From Legionella santicrucis (GTDB taxonomy: Bacteria; Pseudomonadota; Gammaproteobacteria; Legionellales; Legionellaceae), in NCBI RefSeq assembly GCF_001468135.1, contig NZ_LNYU01000081.1, positions 124,001 to 188,000 on the forward strand: DNA of 64,000 bases, given 5' to 3'. Under the pieces are notes generated by a model. It had not been told where the DNA came from. It did no database searches and was given only the letters and a program-made list of their open reading frames with translations. The stretch's first letter is position 1, and each line of letters opens with the position of its first letter. The position numbers were made by a program, and so were the translations under genes. Shown here piece by piece: positions 26,284 to 34,548 of this stretch.

Positions 26284-26556
26284 TTATTTATGATATTCAC
26301 TAAGTTTTACGCTGCTCTTGAATTTGCTGATTAAACGGTCAACAATGCTTTCCTTATTTGGAGCATTGTCATGAAACCATTTATCTTTTTGGCGTTCTCG
26401 ATAGATACGTCGCTGAATTTCATCACGATGGACGGGAATGGATTTAGGTGCGTCAAAAGCTAGCCGTACTTCTCCATCCCGATATCCTACGATCGTGCAG
26501 TAAACATCATCATGGATAACGACAGACTCCCCGACTCTTCTTGTTAATACCAACAT
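26284..26556 (-). CDS. lvrC: ICE-associated CsrA paralogue (LvrC/CsrT-like)
   Basis: 90 residues from the ATG at 26556, preceded by AGGAG at 8 bases. Residues 1-50 are CsrA-like (MLVLTRRVGESVVI, YRDGEVRLAFDAP, PVHRDEI), with the RNA-contact residues L4 and R near 44 region retained. It continues about 30 residues beyond ordinary CsrA (near 61-65) with a basic tail. Legionella ICEs carry such genes in front of the type IV genes; CsrT was described as a class of these. It should repress translation of specific mRNAs, linking element activity and host differentiation. Confidence 0.88.
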   Translation of the reverse strand: MLVLTRRVGESVVIHDDVYCTIVGYRDGEVRLAFDAPKSIPVHRDEIQRRIYRERQKDKWFHDNAPNKESIVDRLISKFKSSVKLSEYHK

Positions 26557-26575
26557 GTGTTTTCTCCTGTAGTTT

Positions 26576-27040
26576 TTAAAATAAAAATGCTTTGCACTGT
26601 TTGATGGCAGCGAACGCGACCTCTTTATTTGCAGGGGCAAATTCTTTGGGTGCGACATAAACGTTATTTCGCTTTTTTATGTCACGACAAATGCCAATTA
26701 ACTGAGGCAAACTTGGTGGCATTTCACAATGGTCCCGACATTCAATGATGGCGTGATTCAAAGTGTCATCACTGAATCGACTTAACCCCTCCAGCCATTC
26801 ATTTTTGGCAAACTCCAAAAATCCGTCGCTCTTAAACTGACTGCGCCACAGGTGCCCATAAAAGACAGCAAAGCGTGTAAACAGATTCTCAATACACTTT
26901 TTATTGCTGTCGGTAGCATTGCAGGTTGATGATGTTGTTTGGCTTGTATTCATCTTCACTGGCGCTTGCTGTGTCTTCTGTTTCTGAGTTCCAGAATGGA
27001 TCATGGGTTGTGTTTTTAGTACTTGGGCGATGCTTTGCAT
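26576..27040 (-). CDS. lvrB: LvrB-like protein (replication-P-like)
   Basis: 154 residues from the ATG at 27040 with GAGGAG just upstream. The first 45 residues are a polar, disordered stretch that overlaps the end of the gene before it; the rest (FAVFYGHLWRSQFKSDGFL; LPQLIGICRDIKKRN) resembles the C-terminal part of phage replication P/DnaT-like proteins. It sits between the lvrA-like and csrA-like genes, which is the lvrABC order of Legionella islands. The function is unknown; binding to a helicase is possible. Confidence 0.65.
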   Translation of the reverse strand: MQSIAQVLKTQPMIHSGTQKQKTQQAPVKMNTSQTTSSTCNATDSNKKCIENLFTRFAVFYGHLWRSQFKSDGFLEFAKNEWLEGLSRFSDDTLNHAIIECRDHCEMPPSLPQLIGICRDIKKRNNVYVAPKEFAPANKEVAFAAIKQCKAFLF

Positions 27041-27794
27041 TCCTTTTCTCCTCAGTTACTTCAATTGTGACTTCATCTTCCCAGCATTTTTGTGCCAACC
27101 AGTTTGCTGGATATTTCCAAGCTGGCACCCACTCACCGCGTGACTCTTTTGCACTGCGGGCTTTAATTTGGCCTTCAATCGCTTGCAGCATAGTTCTTAG
27201 GAGCTGATCATCCGGATTGATTTTCTTAAAAGTTTCAAACGCACATTCACGCGATTTTTTCTCAGGGTAAAGCAACCAAAATTGCTCGAACATTTGCTGC
27301 AAGAAAATATATAAATAATTATCTTCTATATGAGGTGTGTCGGCTTTTAGGGGTTGAGGTATGTCTGGATTTGTGTCGATAACCTCTACTACGCTTGATT
27401 TTATTGATCGTCTTTGTGCTGGGTTTGTGTCGGCTTGCTGTGTCGGGTTTGTGTCGGCTTTATTTTGGACAGAATAATTCGAATTAGCCAACAAGCATTT
27501 TAAAATGAGGTGTTTATCATCGGATTGTATATACACTAGTCCTGCACGTTCTAAGGCTTTGATCACCCGTCTTAATTGTTGGCGGCTAGGACTACCTGAT
27601 TGAATCCCTTGATGCGGTTCAACGTATAAGGTTTCCGCCAATGATTGGTAACTAATGCCTCTTTTGATTCCAACAAGCGAAGTAGTGGCATCCATATAAG
27701 GTCTTATGCCTAGCAAGTAAGTAACCTGCTGAAGATAGGGTAACCCCATTAATGCACTAAGTTCTTGTGAAGTTATTTTTAAATAACTATGCAT
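26901..27794 (-). CDS. lvrA: LvrA-like regulatory/replication protein
   Basis: 297 residues from the ATG at 27794; a TTG at 27848 would add 18 residues. The N-terminal part contains a winged-helix-like region (ISYQSLAETLYVEPHQG, RRVIKALERAGLVYI). The middle is a repeat-like linker with NKADTNPTQQADTNPAQ, and the C-terminal half resembles primosomal domains (FWLLYPEKKSRECAFETFKK). It overlaps lvrB by 140 bases in another frame. Assigned by place in the lvr block and by being divergent from a CI-like repressor. Confidence 0.65.
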   Translation of the reverse strand: MHSYLKITSQELSALMGLPYLQQVTYLLGIRPYMDATTSLVGIKRGISYQSLAETLYVEPHQGIQSGSPSRQQLRRVIKALERAGLVYIQSDDKHLILKCLLANSNYSVQNKADTNPTQQADTNPAQRRSIKSSVVEVIDTNPDIPQPLKADTPHIEDNYLYIFLQQMFEQFWLLYPEKKSRECAFETFKKINPDDQLLRTMLQAIEGQIKARSAKESRGEWVPAWKYPANWLAQKCWEDEVTIEVTEEKRNAKHRPSTKNTTHDPFWNSETEDTASASEDEYKPNNIINLQCYRQQ

Positions 27795-27872
27795 AAAAAT
27801 ATCCAAATTTCTCGTTTTTATATTGTTTTTATGATAAATTGAACTCAATAAACATATTTATTGTCACTCAAT

Positions 27873-27900
27873 GTGCTAATTAATGCTTATGATATAGCAC
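27873..27900. promoter_or_regulatory. Candidate operator between lvrA and the repressor gene
   Basis: GTGCTA (27873-27878) and TAGCAC (27895-27900) form an inverted repeat with 16 bases between, in the divergent gap of lvrA and the CI-like repressor gene. It is the most symmetric element in the gap and is well placed to control both promoters. The spacing is larger than typical for CI-type half-sites. Confidence 0.5.
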
Positions 27901-27929
27901 GATTTGTGGTTAATCAAGAGTGATTTCAA

Positions 27930-27946
27930 TTTTTTTAGGGGGGGGG
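27930..27946 (+). promoter_or_regulatory. T7-A-G9 homopolymer tract as ribosome-binding region of the repressor gene
   Basis: Seven T, one A and nine G (27938-27946) lie directly before the GTG start at 27950. The G run is the only sequence able to act as Shine-Dalgarno, with 3 bases to the start. Runs of this length slip during replication; a change in length would alter spacing and thereby repressor level without changing the protein. The length could also be an assembly uncertainty. Confidence 0.6.
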
Positions 27947-27949
27947 ATA

Positions 27950-28621
27950 GTGTCCACGATTAAAGAAAAAATTGGCCAACGAATTTATGAGGCACGTAAA
28001 GCAAAGGGATTGAGCCAACAAGGGTTGGCAAATTTGACTACCGATCTCAAGCAATCGAGAATTAATAATTGGGAAAATGGGCTACGCACCCCTGGGCCTG
28101 AGGAAATTAAACAGTTGGCTAATGCGTTAGAAGTACCCGCGGCTTTTTTAATGTGCTTATCGGATGAAAAACAAGAGAACCAAACAAAAAAACTCAGTAG
28201 GTTGATTCCCTTATTCAACCATCATCAGGCATGTGATGCCAAACATTGTCTCAATGAACTACGTGAACAAGGTAGTTCAGATAATGCTGTACTAATTTCT
28301 GTTAGCGCAGCGTTATTACCAACATTAGAAGGAGATGCTTTTGCTTTAAAGATGATTGATGACAGTATGATGCCTGAGTTCAGACTGAATGATACACTGG
28401 TGATCGATTCTTCTGCGCAGCCAAAACCGGGAAATTATGTAGTAGTTAGGATGGATGGTAAATCTGAAGTGATCATTTGCCAGTACAAAAAATTATCTTA
28501 TACTTCACCAGAATTTGAATTATTAACGTTAAATGATAATTGGCCAAACATTAAAGTAGGTGATGATATTAAACTCGATATCATTGGAGTCGTGGTGCAA
28601 TTTATTAGGAATGTCGCCTGA
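27950..28621 (+). CDS. lvrR: CI/LexA-like transcriptional repressor (LvrR-like)
   Basis: 223 residues from the GTG at 27950; a GTG at 27920 would read through the homopolymer and is less likely. Residues 6-65 are an XRE helix-turn-helix (GLSQQGLANLTTDLKQSRI, NNWENG). Residues about 110-223 are an S24/LexA-type domain with the serine in MIDDSMMPEF. Where the catalytic lysine is expected (after the ..SEVII strand) there is Cys-Gln, so autocleavage may be lost. Divergent from lvrA, it is the likely master repressor of the conjugation module. Confidence 0.8.
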   Translation: MSTIKEKIGQRIYEARKAKGLSQQGLANLTTDLKQSRINNWENGLRTPGPEEIKQLANALEVPAAFLMCLSDEKQENQTKKLSRLIPLFNHHQACDAKHCLNELREQGSSDNAVLISVSAALLPTLEGDAFALKMIDDSMMPEFRLNDTLVIDSSAQPKPGNYVVVRMDGKSEVIICQYKKLSYTSPEFELLTLNDNWPNIKVGDDIKLDIIGVVVQFIRNVA

Positions 28622-28654
28622 CAAAATTAACAATTTTATTTTGAATACCTTCAT

Positions 28655-29659
28655 ATGGATAAAAACATTACAAACAATCAGATAGTGCAATTCTCTGAAA
28701 TAATCGGGTTAATTCATAATGCTCGTGAAAAAGCTTATAAAGCAGTTAATACCTTGCTGGTTGATTTATATTGGCAAGTTGGACAATACATTAGCCTGAA
28801 AATAAAAAATGCAGAATGGGGTGATGCAATTATCCCTCAATTGGCTAGCCATATTGCTGAAACTCTACCAGGATTGCGGGGTTTTACTAAAGTAAATCTA
28901 TTTAGGATGCGTCAGTTTTATGAAACATATTGCCACGATGAAATTATCTCACCACTGGTGAGACAATTACCATGGACTCATAATTTAATTATATTGAGTC
29001 AAAGCAAGAGTAGAGAAGAACGACTTTTTTATGTTAATCAAGCCATTCGCGAACAGTGGAGCAAGCGAGAACTAGAGCGACAATTAAAAGCCGCTCTTTT
29101 TGAACGAGCAATATTACACCCTCAAAAAAGCTCTAAGATACTTACTGAATTAAGGCCAGAAGCAATTAGCATATTTAAAGATGCCTATATGGTAGAGTTT
29201 TTGGATTTACCAGATGGACATGATGAAATAGATTTACAACGAGGGTTATTGCATAAACTAAAAGATTTTTTAATTGAATTAGGAAAAGATTTTTGCTTTG
29301 TTGGCTCAGAATATCCTATCCAAGTTGGTAATCGAGATTTTGCTATAGATTTATTATTTTTTCATCGGGGATTGAACTGTTTGGTTGCATTTGAATTAAA
29401 AGTAGGCCGTTTTGAACCAGAATATTTAGGCAAGCTTTCTTTTTATCTTGAAGCATTAGATCAAAATGTAAAAAAACAACATGAAAATCCAGCTATTGGA
29501 ATATTACTGTGTGCAAATAAAGATGATGAAGTTGTTGAATTTGCTCTAAATAGAACCTTATCACCAGCAGTAATCGCAGAATATAAAACTCAACTACCTG
29601 ATAAGAAATTATTACGAGAAAAACTACATGAGTTTTTCCTACAAAACGAACAGCCATGA
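28655..29659 (+). CDS. DUF1016/YhcG-type PD-(D/E)XK nuclease protein
   Basis: 334 residues. The N-terminal DUF1016_N region contains VDLYWQVGQYISLKI, and the C-terminal nuclease domain has NRDFAIDLLFFHRGLNCLVA followed by FELKVGRFEP, giving the D-(x)n-ExK active site. Family members bind and cut DNA and are often found near restriction or toxin genes on mobile elements. It lies 33 bases after the repressor gene and overlaps the following hydrolase gene by ATGA. Confidence 0.85.
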   Translation: MDKNITNNQIVQFSEIIGLIHNAREKAYKAVNTLLVDLYWQVGQYISLKIKNAEWGDAIIPQLASHIAETLPGLRGFTKVNLFRMRQFYETYCHDEIISPLVRQLPWTHNLIILSQSKSREERLFYVNQAIREQWSKRELERQLKAALFERAILHPQKSSKILTELRPEAISIFKDAYMVEFLDLPDGHDEIDLQRGLLHKLKDFLIELGKDFCFVGSEYPIQVGNRDFAIDLLFFHRGLNCLVAFELKVGRFEPEYLGKLSFYLEALDQNVKKQHENPAIGILLCANKDDEVVEFALNRTLSPAVIAEYKTQLPDKKLLREKLHEFFLQNEQP

Positions 29660-30657
29660 TTAAAAAAATAAGTTTGCTAATTATTCTAATTTTTGTTGTG
29701 TTAATTGCCACGTACCATAATGTTATTATCAGGACATATAAAGACTATCAATCCTTAAAATTATCTAAAAGCAGAGCCGAAATATATAGATTAAAAGGAA
29801 ACACTGACTTTAAAGACATTACAGAGCAACTGTCTTTAGATGAGAGTATCCCTGCTGAATTAAAAGCCCCTTTAATCAGTGGTGATCGTAAGATTGTGAT
29901 TTTCAAGTATCTTAGTGATGGACATGAAGTAGCTGGATATTTTAGCTACTTAACAAATCAAAAACAAAGCCCAACTTTAATATTTCTACGCGGAGGCAAT
30001 AAATTTTTTGGTCTTATGCGACCCAATAATCGTTTCTCTTTTCTTAAGGGCTATAACGTTGTAGGTACCTTATATCGCGGAAATATTTATAAAGGTAAAG
30101 ATGAATTTGGTGGAGAAGATGTCCATGATGTTGAAAACCTTCTTAAGTTTATCCCTCGTCTTGAAGATTTTTCGAATGTAAAACTGCAGGCACCTTATAC
30201 AATGATGGGGGTAAGTCGCGGTGCTTTGGAAATGTTTCTTTCTTTACAACAAAGCAAATACGTTCAGCAACTTGTAAATAAAGCCATCTCTGTCTCAGGT
30301 AACGTAGACCTACAGGTAACGATGCAACAACGACCTGATATGAAATATCTTTTTAAACAGTTTTTCGAAAACAGTGCTCATACAACCTTTGAAAATTGGA
30401 TTAAGAATCGCAATCCCGTCAATAATCTCACAAATATACCAAAAACACTTAAGGTACTAATCGTTTATGGCACAGCAGATGATAGAGTTTCTTTACAAGA
30501 GCAGTTGAATTTAAAACAAGCCTTGGAAAAAGAAAACATATATTCTAGGTTTGTTACTATTAATGGTGCAGATCATGGTTTCGAGAATCATTTTAATGAG
30601 TTTGAAAAAACTGCGCTGCAATTCATGAATGACATTAATTCCCAACTGGAAACATAA
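29656..30657 (+). CDS. Membrane-anchored alpha/beta hydrolase (prolyl oligopeptidase-like)
   Basis: 333 residues. An N-terminal membrane segment (about 4-24) is followed by a periplasmic alpha/beta hydrolase with nucleophile GVSRG, acid in VYGTADDRVS and histidine in NGADHGFEN, the triad of S9-type peptidases/esterases. Coupled by ATGA to the nuclease gene. Function may be cleavage of an ester or peptide; substrate unknown. Confidence 0.8.
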   Translation: MIKKISLLIILIFVVLIATYHNVIIRTYKDYQSLKLSKSRAEIYRLKGNTDFKDITEQLSLDESIPAELKAPLISGDRKIVIFKYLSDGHEVAGYFSYLTNQKQSPTLIFLRGGNKFFGLMRPNNRFSFLKGYNVVGTLYRGNIYKGKDEFGGEDVHDVENLLKFIPRLEDFSNVKLQAPYTMMGVSRGALEMFLSLQQSKYVQQLVNKAISVSGNVDLQVTMQQRPDMKYLFKQFFENSAHTTFENWIKNRNPVNNLTNIPKTLKVLIVYGTADDRVSLQEQLNLKQALEKENIYSRFVTINGADHGFENHFNEFEKTALQFMNDINSQLET

Positions 30658-30803
30658 TCCAAGCGATGATTTTTATCACCCTAAGCTTAGTGAAAACAGT
30701 CCTCTTAAGCGGCATGTGCTCTATAGATAATCTAAAAAAATTGGATGCTAGAATTTATTAAACATTAATGCGAAAAACGCATTCTTTTCTTGGGGAGTAT
30801 TTG

Positions 30804-32147
30804 GTGAAACAATTTAAAAATAATATTTATCCCTTACTCCTTTTGGCACTTCCACTGGCGATGACCGGGCTCATTCAGTCTGCAACCTTCTTTTTTGAAA
30901 CCATCTTCCTTGCCCACTTAGGTCCAGTAGCATTGGCAGCGGGTGCTATAGTTAGTTGGCTTGCTGGTACCTTTGCAGTTATTCTTTTTGGAACTTTAAG
31001 CTCCATTAATATTTTAGTTGCGCATAAATTCGGTGCCAAAGACAAGCATGGTATATCTCTTGTGGTGAGAGATGGAGTTTGGTTAGCCATTTTATTATCC
31101 ATCCCTGCAGTATTCTTTTTTTGGAACATATCTCCTATTTTTCTGATTTTTGGTCAGAGTCCTCATACGGTTTTTCTTGCACAATCATACCTTCACGCAC
31201 TTACTTGGGGGTTATTTCCTAACTTTCTAGTCATTGCTTTACTGGAATTTATAATTGGTTTGGGGCGAGCGCGTGTGATTTTGATATTTAGCATCCTTAC
31301 AATGTCAATGACTATTGTCTTCAGTTTCGCCTTAATTTTTGGAAAATTTGGATTGCCGGCACTAGGTGTTGCAGGTGCAGGTTGGGGAATTACCATTGGT
31401 AATTGGATTACATTCATCCTCTTAAGTCTATATGTTTTAATGAACAAAGAGTACAGAAGCTATCTGAGTCATCTATTTACACTTACAAAAAAATCCTACT
31501 TACTTGAATTAATCAAAGTTGGTGCACCCATGGGCTTGATGTACTGCGTTGAGGTCGCGTTTTTCTTCGCCTTAACCCTGGTGATGGGTTCTTTTGGAGA
31601 TGAGCTTTTAGCAGCAAATCAAATCGCCTTGCAGTATTTAGGCGTGCTTATGTCTATTGTTTTCTGTATCGCCCAAGCAATTACAGTACGTATGGGGCAC
31701 TTACTGGGTGCAAGTGAGGTATCCTCTGCCAAACAAGCTGCTTATGCTGGAATCTGTATGTCTGCTAGCTTGATGTTTTTTGTCGCTCTTTGTTTTTGGA
31801 CCTTCCCAAGCATCTTAATCTCCATCGATTTTAATATTTACAAACCTGAAAACTTAGAAACGGTACACCTTGCAACACAGTTTTTGGGAATCAGCGCGAT
31901 TTTTCAAATCATTGAGGCTACGAGAATTTCTCTCTTTGGCTCCTTGCGAGGGCTAAAAGATACTCATTTTACTTTGCTCTCATCCATTATTGGTTTCTGG
32001 GGAATCGCTTTACCCTTTGGTTACATACTTGCCACTCGCTTCCATCTTAATGGAGTCGGGCTTTGGTGGGGAATGGTTATAGGTGCCTGCGTAAGTGTCA
32101 TCTTGTTAGGTTGGCGCTTTAAATCCAAAATTAAGGATTATACTTAA
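30804..32147 (+). CDS. MATE-family multidrug efflux protein
   Basis: 447 residues from the GTG at 30804, selected for GGGGAG upstream; an ATG at 30768 would add 12 residues without a good ribosome site. Twelve membrane segments in two halves, typical motifs PLAMTGLIQSATFFFETIFL and MGLMYCVEVAFFF. MATE proteins expel cationic drugs using Na+ or H+. It stands before a TipA-type regulator gene, which may not control it because the regulator has its own promoter. Confidence 0.9.
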   Translation: MKQFKNNIYPLLLLALPLAMTGLIQSATFFFETIFLAHLGPVALAAGAIVSWLAGTFAVILFGTLSSINILVAHKFGAKDKHGISLVVRDGVWLAILLSIPAVFFFWNISPIFLIFGQSPHTVFLAQSYLHALTWGLFPNFLVIALLEFIIGLGRARVILIFSILTMSMTIVFSFALIFGKFGLPALGVAGAGWGITIGNWITFILLSLYVLMNKEYRSYLSHLFTLTKKSYLLELIKVGAPMGLMYCVEVAFFFALTLVMGSFGDELLAANQIALQYLGVLMSIVFCIAQAITVRMGHLLGASEVSSAKQAAYAGICMSASLMFFVALCFWTFPSILISIDFNIYKPENLETVHLATQFLGISAIFQIIEATRISLFGSLRGLKDTHFTLLSSIIGFWGIALPFGYILATRFHLNGVGLWWGMVIGACVSVILLGWRFKSKIKDYT

Positions 32148-32175
32148 CTAAATCTAAAAGCCTCATAAAAAACCA

Positions 32176-32206
32176 TTGACTTTAACGTTACGTCATCCTT
32201 TATCGT
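32176..32206 (+). promoter_or_regulatory. MerR-type promoter of the first TipA-like regulator
   Basis: TTGACT (32176-32181) and TATCGT (32201-32206) are separated by 19 bases, the long spacing typical for MerR-activated promoters. The spacer contains ACGTTACGTCAT, also found in the promoter of the second regulator (38126-38156). This suggests that both genes answer to the same or related proteins. Confidence 0.75.
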
Positions 32207-32232
32207 GTGGAAAGTCAGCCAGAGGAGTAAAC

Positions 32233-32994
32233 ATGCAATACACGGTAAATAAGCTTGCAAAGCTTTCAGGGGTCAGTACTCGAACCCTTCGCTTTTATGA
32301 TGAGATTGGTTTATTAACGCCTGCTTTTTATGGAGATAATCAGTATCGTTATTATGGCGAAGAACAACTTTTGATGCTTCAGCAAATCTTATTTTTCCGT
32401 GAATTAGGTTTTCCTCTAAATGACATCAAGGGAATTATCAGTAGCAATGACTTCGATAAAATTGAAGCATTAAATACTCATAAATCCATACTTCAATCCA
32501 GTCTTGCGAGAACTGACACGCTCATCAAGACGATTGATAAAACCATTTCACATATAAGAGGAAAATTAATCATGCGTGATGCGGAAATGTATGACGGCTT
32601 TGATCCAAAAAAACAACAAGAGCATGAACAATATATGCTTGATACAGGAGTTATATCTCAGCAACAGATTGATGAAAGTTGGCAAAAAGTAGCACATTGG
32701 AAAAAGCCTAACTGGGAGACATTTAAAGAGGAAGGAGAACAATTGAATCAAGATTTGGCTGCAGCCGTAAATAATCACTTAAAGCCAAACTCCAGTGAAG
32801 TACAAACCTTAGTCCAAAGACATTACACATGGGTAAGTAATTTTTGGATACCCACTAAGGAAACATACAAAGGACTAGCTCAAATGTATCTTGATCATCC
32901 GGACTATCGCTCTTTTTATAGCAGATATCATGCTGACTTGGTTGAGTATTTAGTTGAGGCCATGCGATTTTATGCTGAAAACAAATTATCTTGA
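32233..32994 (+). CDS. TipA-type MerR regulator
   Basis: 253 residues from the ATG at 32233 with AGAGGAG upstream. Residues 1-70 are a MerR DNA-binding domain (LAKLSGVSTRTLRFYDEIGLL), then a coiled coil (about 75-115), then the TipAS ligand-binding domain (about 140-253; VQRHYTWVSNFWIPTKETYKG). TipAS domains bind thiopeptides and other antibiotics. Paralogue of 37337-38098. Confidence 0.88.
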   Translation: MQYTVNKLAKLSGVSTRTLRFYDEIGLLTPAFYGDNQYRYYGEEQLLMLQQILFFRELGFPLNDIKGIISSNDFDKIEALNTHKSILQSSLARTDTLIKTIDKTISHIRGKLIMRDAEMYDGFDPKKQQEHEQYMLDTGVISQQQIDESWQKVAHWKKPNWETFKEEGEQLNQDLAAAVNNHLKPNSSEVQTLVQRHYTWVSNFWIPTKETYKGLAQMYLDHPDYRSFYSRYHADLVEYLVEAMRFYAENKLS

Positions 32995-33001
32995 AAATTT
33001 T

Positions 33002-33029
33002 GTCCGCCATTATGTTTTATGGTGGGCAC
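33002..33029 (+). terminator. Possible terminator hairpin after the TipA-like gene
   Basis: GTCCGCCAT and ATGGTGGGCAC pair imperfectly (one G-T pair, one bulge) over a short loop, 7 bases after the stop codon of the regulator. No T-run follows, so termination strength is doubtful. Confidence 0.35.
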
Positions 33030-33056
33030 TATTTGCAATTGATGTGAGGTTTGATT

Positions 33057-33197
33057 ATGAACAATAAAACAAGGAGTGATAGCTTAAGCATGACATTGCC
33101 TGACGGTCGACAACTTGGGTTTGCAGAGTTTGGTTCCCCTGATGGAACGCCTATTTTGTATTTTCCCCGAGCTGTTACTCAATATCAAGCACAATAA
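33057..33197 (+). pseudogene. Truncated alpha/beta hydrolase (46 aa remnant)
   Basis: An open frame of 46 residues starts MNNKTRSDSLSMTLPDG and continues LGFAEFGSPDGTPILYFPR, the typical first strands of an alpha/beta hydrolase up to the oxyanion segment. It then stops abruptly where the opposite-strand GNAT gene begins. The nucleophile and the rest of the enzyme are absent. It marks a junction where foreign DNA joined and removed the remainder. Confidence 0.65.
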
Positions 33198-33982
33198 TTA
33201 TTATTTTCTAACCAATTTATTAAGTTTTGACATAAAACATTACCACAATCTGGGACAAGTAACGTGTAGTAGCTATCAATTTCAAAACCCATATTCAGAC
33301 CTGTATAAAGAGAGGCTCGATTATCTATATTACAACTCCACTGTGGAATGATTTTCAATTTTTTACATTCGTTAATTAGATGAGCGACAATTAATGTAGC
33401 ATACCCTTTGCGTTTATGCTCAGGATGGGTAATAACGCCTATTTCAGCATATCCACCGCCCTTACTTGCATAAGCTTCACTAACAACACTAGAGCCCTTG
33501 CATAAAGCGTAGCCGATACCATGGCGTAAAAAATTTTCATCTGCCCCATAAAGTTCAGATCGCTCTTTATACCAGGTACATTGTTTAAAAAGATCGATTG
33601 ATTCGATAGGCTTAATTTCAAGGGTAGGATCGGGTGATATAATTTGCTTTAGTTTAAGCAGCGATAGAGAACTACGCAAATGAAAATTCCAGCCGCGTTT
33701 TAAAAACAGATGATGATATTTAGCCCGGCAGTACAGCATGGGGAACTCTAATCCACCAACAAGAGAGATGACCTCCGTCACATCTTCATCTTCCAGCTCA
33801 CCTGCAATAAATAAAAATGGATCGGGGCAATTCTCCATAATCAAAATTGCCTTAGATGGTAGCTCGAATATTTTTCCTGTATTTTGATGTTCAATAATTT
33901 CCCAGAGTATCCCTTGATTAGGGAAGGTTTTGAATTCTTCTAAAATCCATTGATCTAAAATTTTATCAAGTATTTTTAACAT
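33185..33982 (-). CDS. GNAT-family N-acetyltransferase
   Basis: 265 residues: N-terminal region of about 130 residues without clear motif and a C-terminal GNAT domain with GGYAEIGVITHPEHKRKGYA (acetyl-CoA loop HKRKGYA) and PQWSCNIDNRASLYTGLNMG. This two-domain arrangement resembles FR47/GCN5-type proteins. Its 3' end overlaps the hydrolase remnant of the other strand by 13 bases. It is the last gene of the minus-strand set 41-33 kb. Confidence 0.8.
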   Translation of the reverse strand: MLKILDKILDQWILEEFKTFPNQGILWEIIEHQNTGKIFELPSKAILIMENCPDPFLFIAGELEDEDVTEVISLVGGLEFPMLYCRAKYHHLFLKRGWNFHLRSSLSLLKLKQIISPDPTLEIKPIESIDLFKQCTWYKERSELYGADENFLRHGIGYALCKGSSVVSEAYASKGGGYAEIGVITHPEHKRKGYATLIVAHLINECKKLKIIPQWSCNIDNRASLYTGLNMGFEIDSYYTLLVPDCGNVLCQNLINWLENNNYCA

Positions 33983-34548
33983 ACGACTTGTTCCAAAATA
34001 AATTCACATCGATAAGTGACCGTCAGCTCTTTTGATAACATCATAATATCAAAACCAAACTCTTTATAAACATCTAGATGAATCTGTTCAAAAACCAATG
34101 CATCTTCGTAGCTAATTTTTCTAGCATCAGTGTGCTCGATAAAGCCCAAATTTTCAAAAAAGAAGACCTTGTTTTGATAGACTCCACCCTCTAGGCAACG
34201 AAGAATTTCATCAAGCAATATGGAAGAAGGCTTAAAATCGTCATTGCTCCAATGAGATAAATATTTACCAAGAGCATAGGTACAAAAAGGTGAGCGATCA
34301 TAAAACTGCATATTTCCGGTAGAATTCATCTGGCGTTCTTTTTGCATGTGTGCAATTTTATCTAAAAACCCGTGCTCTTCCCATGGTCTTTCTATACCCT
34401 TAGCTTGCTCTATGCTAATGACATCCGTCGCAGCTTCATGAAGAACAGTATGACCTAATTTTTCTAGCTCTTTGATGACAGAAGTTTTTCCACTTCCTGG
34501 GGTACCAGTGAGGATGAAGCGTCTTATGTCAATGCATTTTTTGTCCAT
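33976..34548 (-). CDS. AAA-type P-loop kinase-like protein
   Basis: 190 residues from the ATG at 34548 (AAGG upstream). Walker A FILTGTPGSGKTSVI lies at the start; MQFYDRSPFCTYAL is a Walker B-like/lid segment common to the AAA_28 group of small kinases. These often phosphorylate small molecules, but the substrate is unknown. Overlaps its neighbours csaA-like and GNAT by a few bases. Confidence 0.75.
   Translation of the reverse strand: MDKKCIDIRRFILTGTPGSGKTSVIKELEKLGHTVLHEAATDVISIEQAKGIERPWEEHGFLDKIAHMQKERQMNSTGNMQFYDRSPFCTYALGKYLSHWSNDDFKPSSILLDEILRCLEGGVYQNKVFFFENLGFIEHTDARKISYEDALVFEQIHLDVYKEFGFDIMMLSKELTVTYRCEFILEQVVC

Noticed and set aside
16451-26300. Lvh-type (VirB/lvh) secretion system of Legionella
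   Set aside because: Gene order (B-C-D-E-F-G-H-I-J-K-L then traG, traF), TraF peptidase, TrbK lipoprotein and the RP4-like oriT region fit the IncP Trb/Tra type better; VirB11 leads and VirB5/B6 come last, unlike lvh.
30661-30803. 31-residue frame before the MATE gene (30666 onward)
   Set aside because: Too short, no ribosome site and no recognisable motif.
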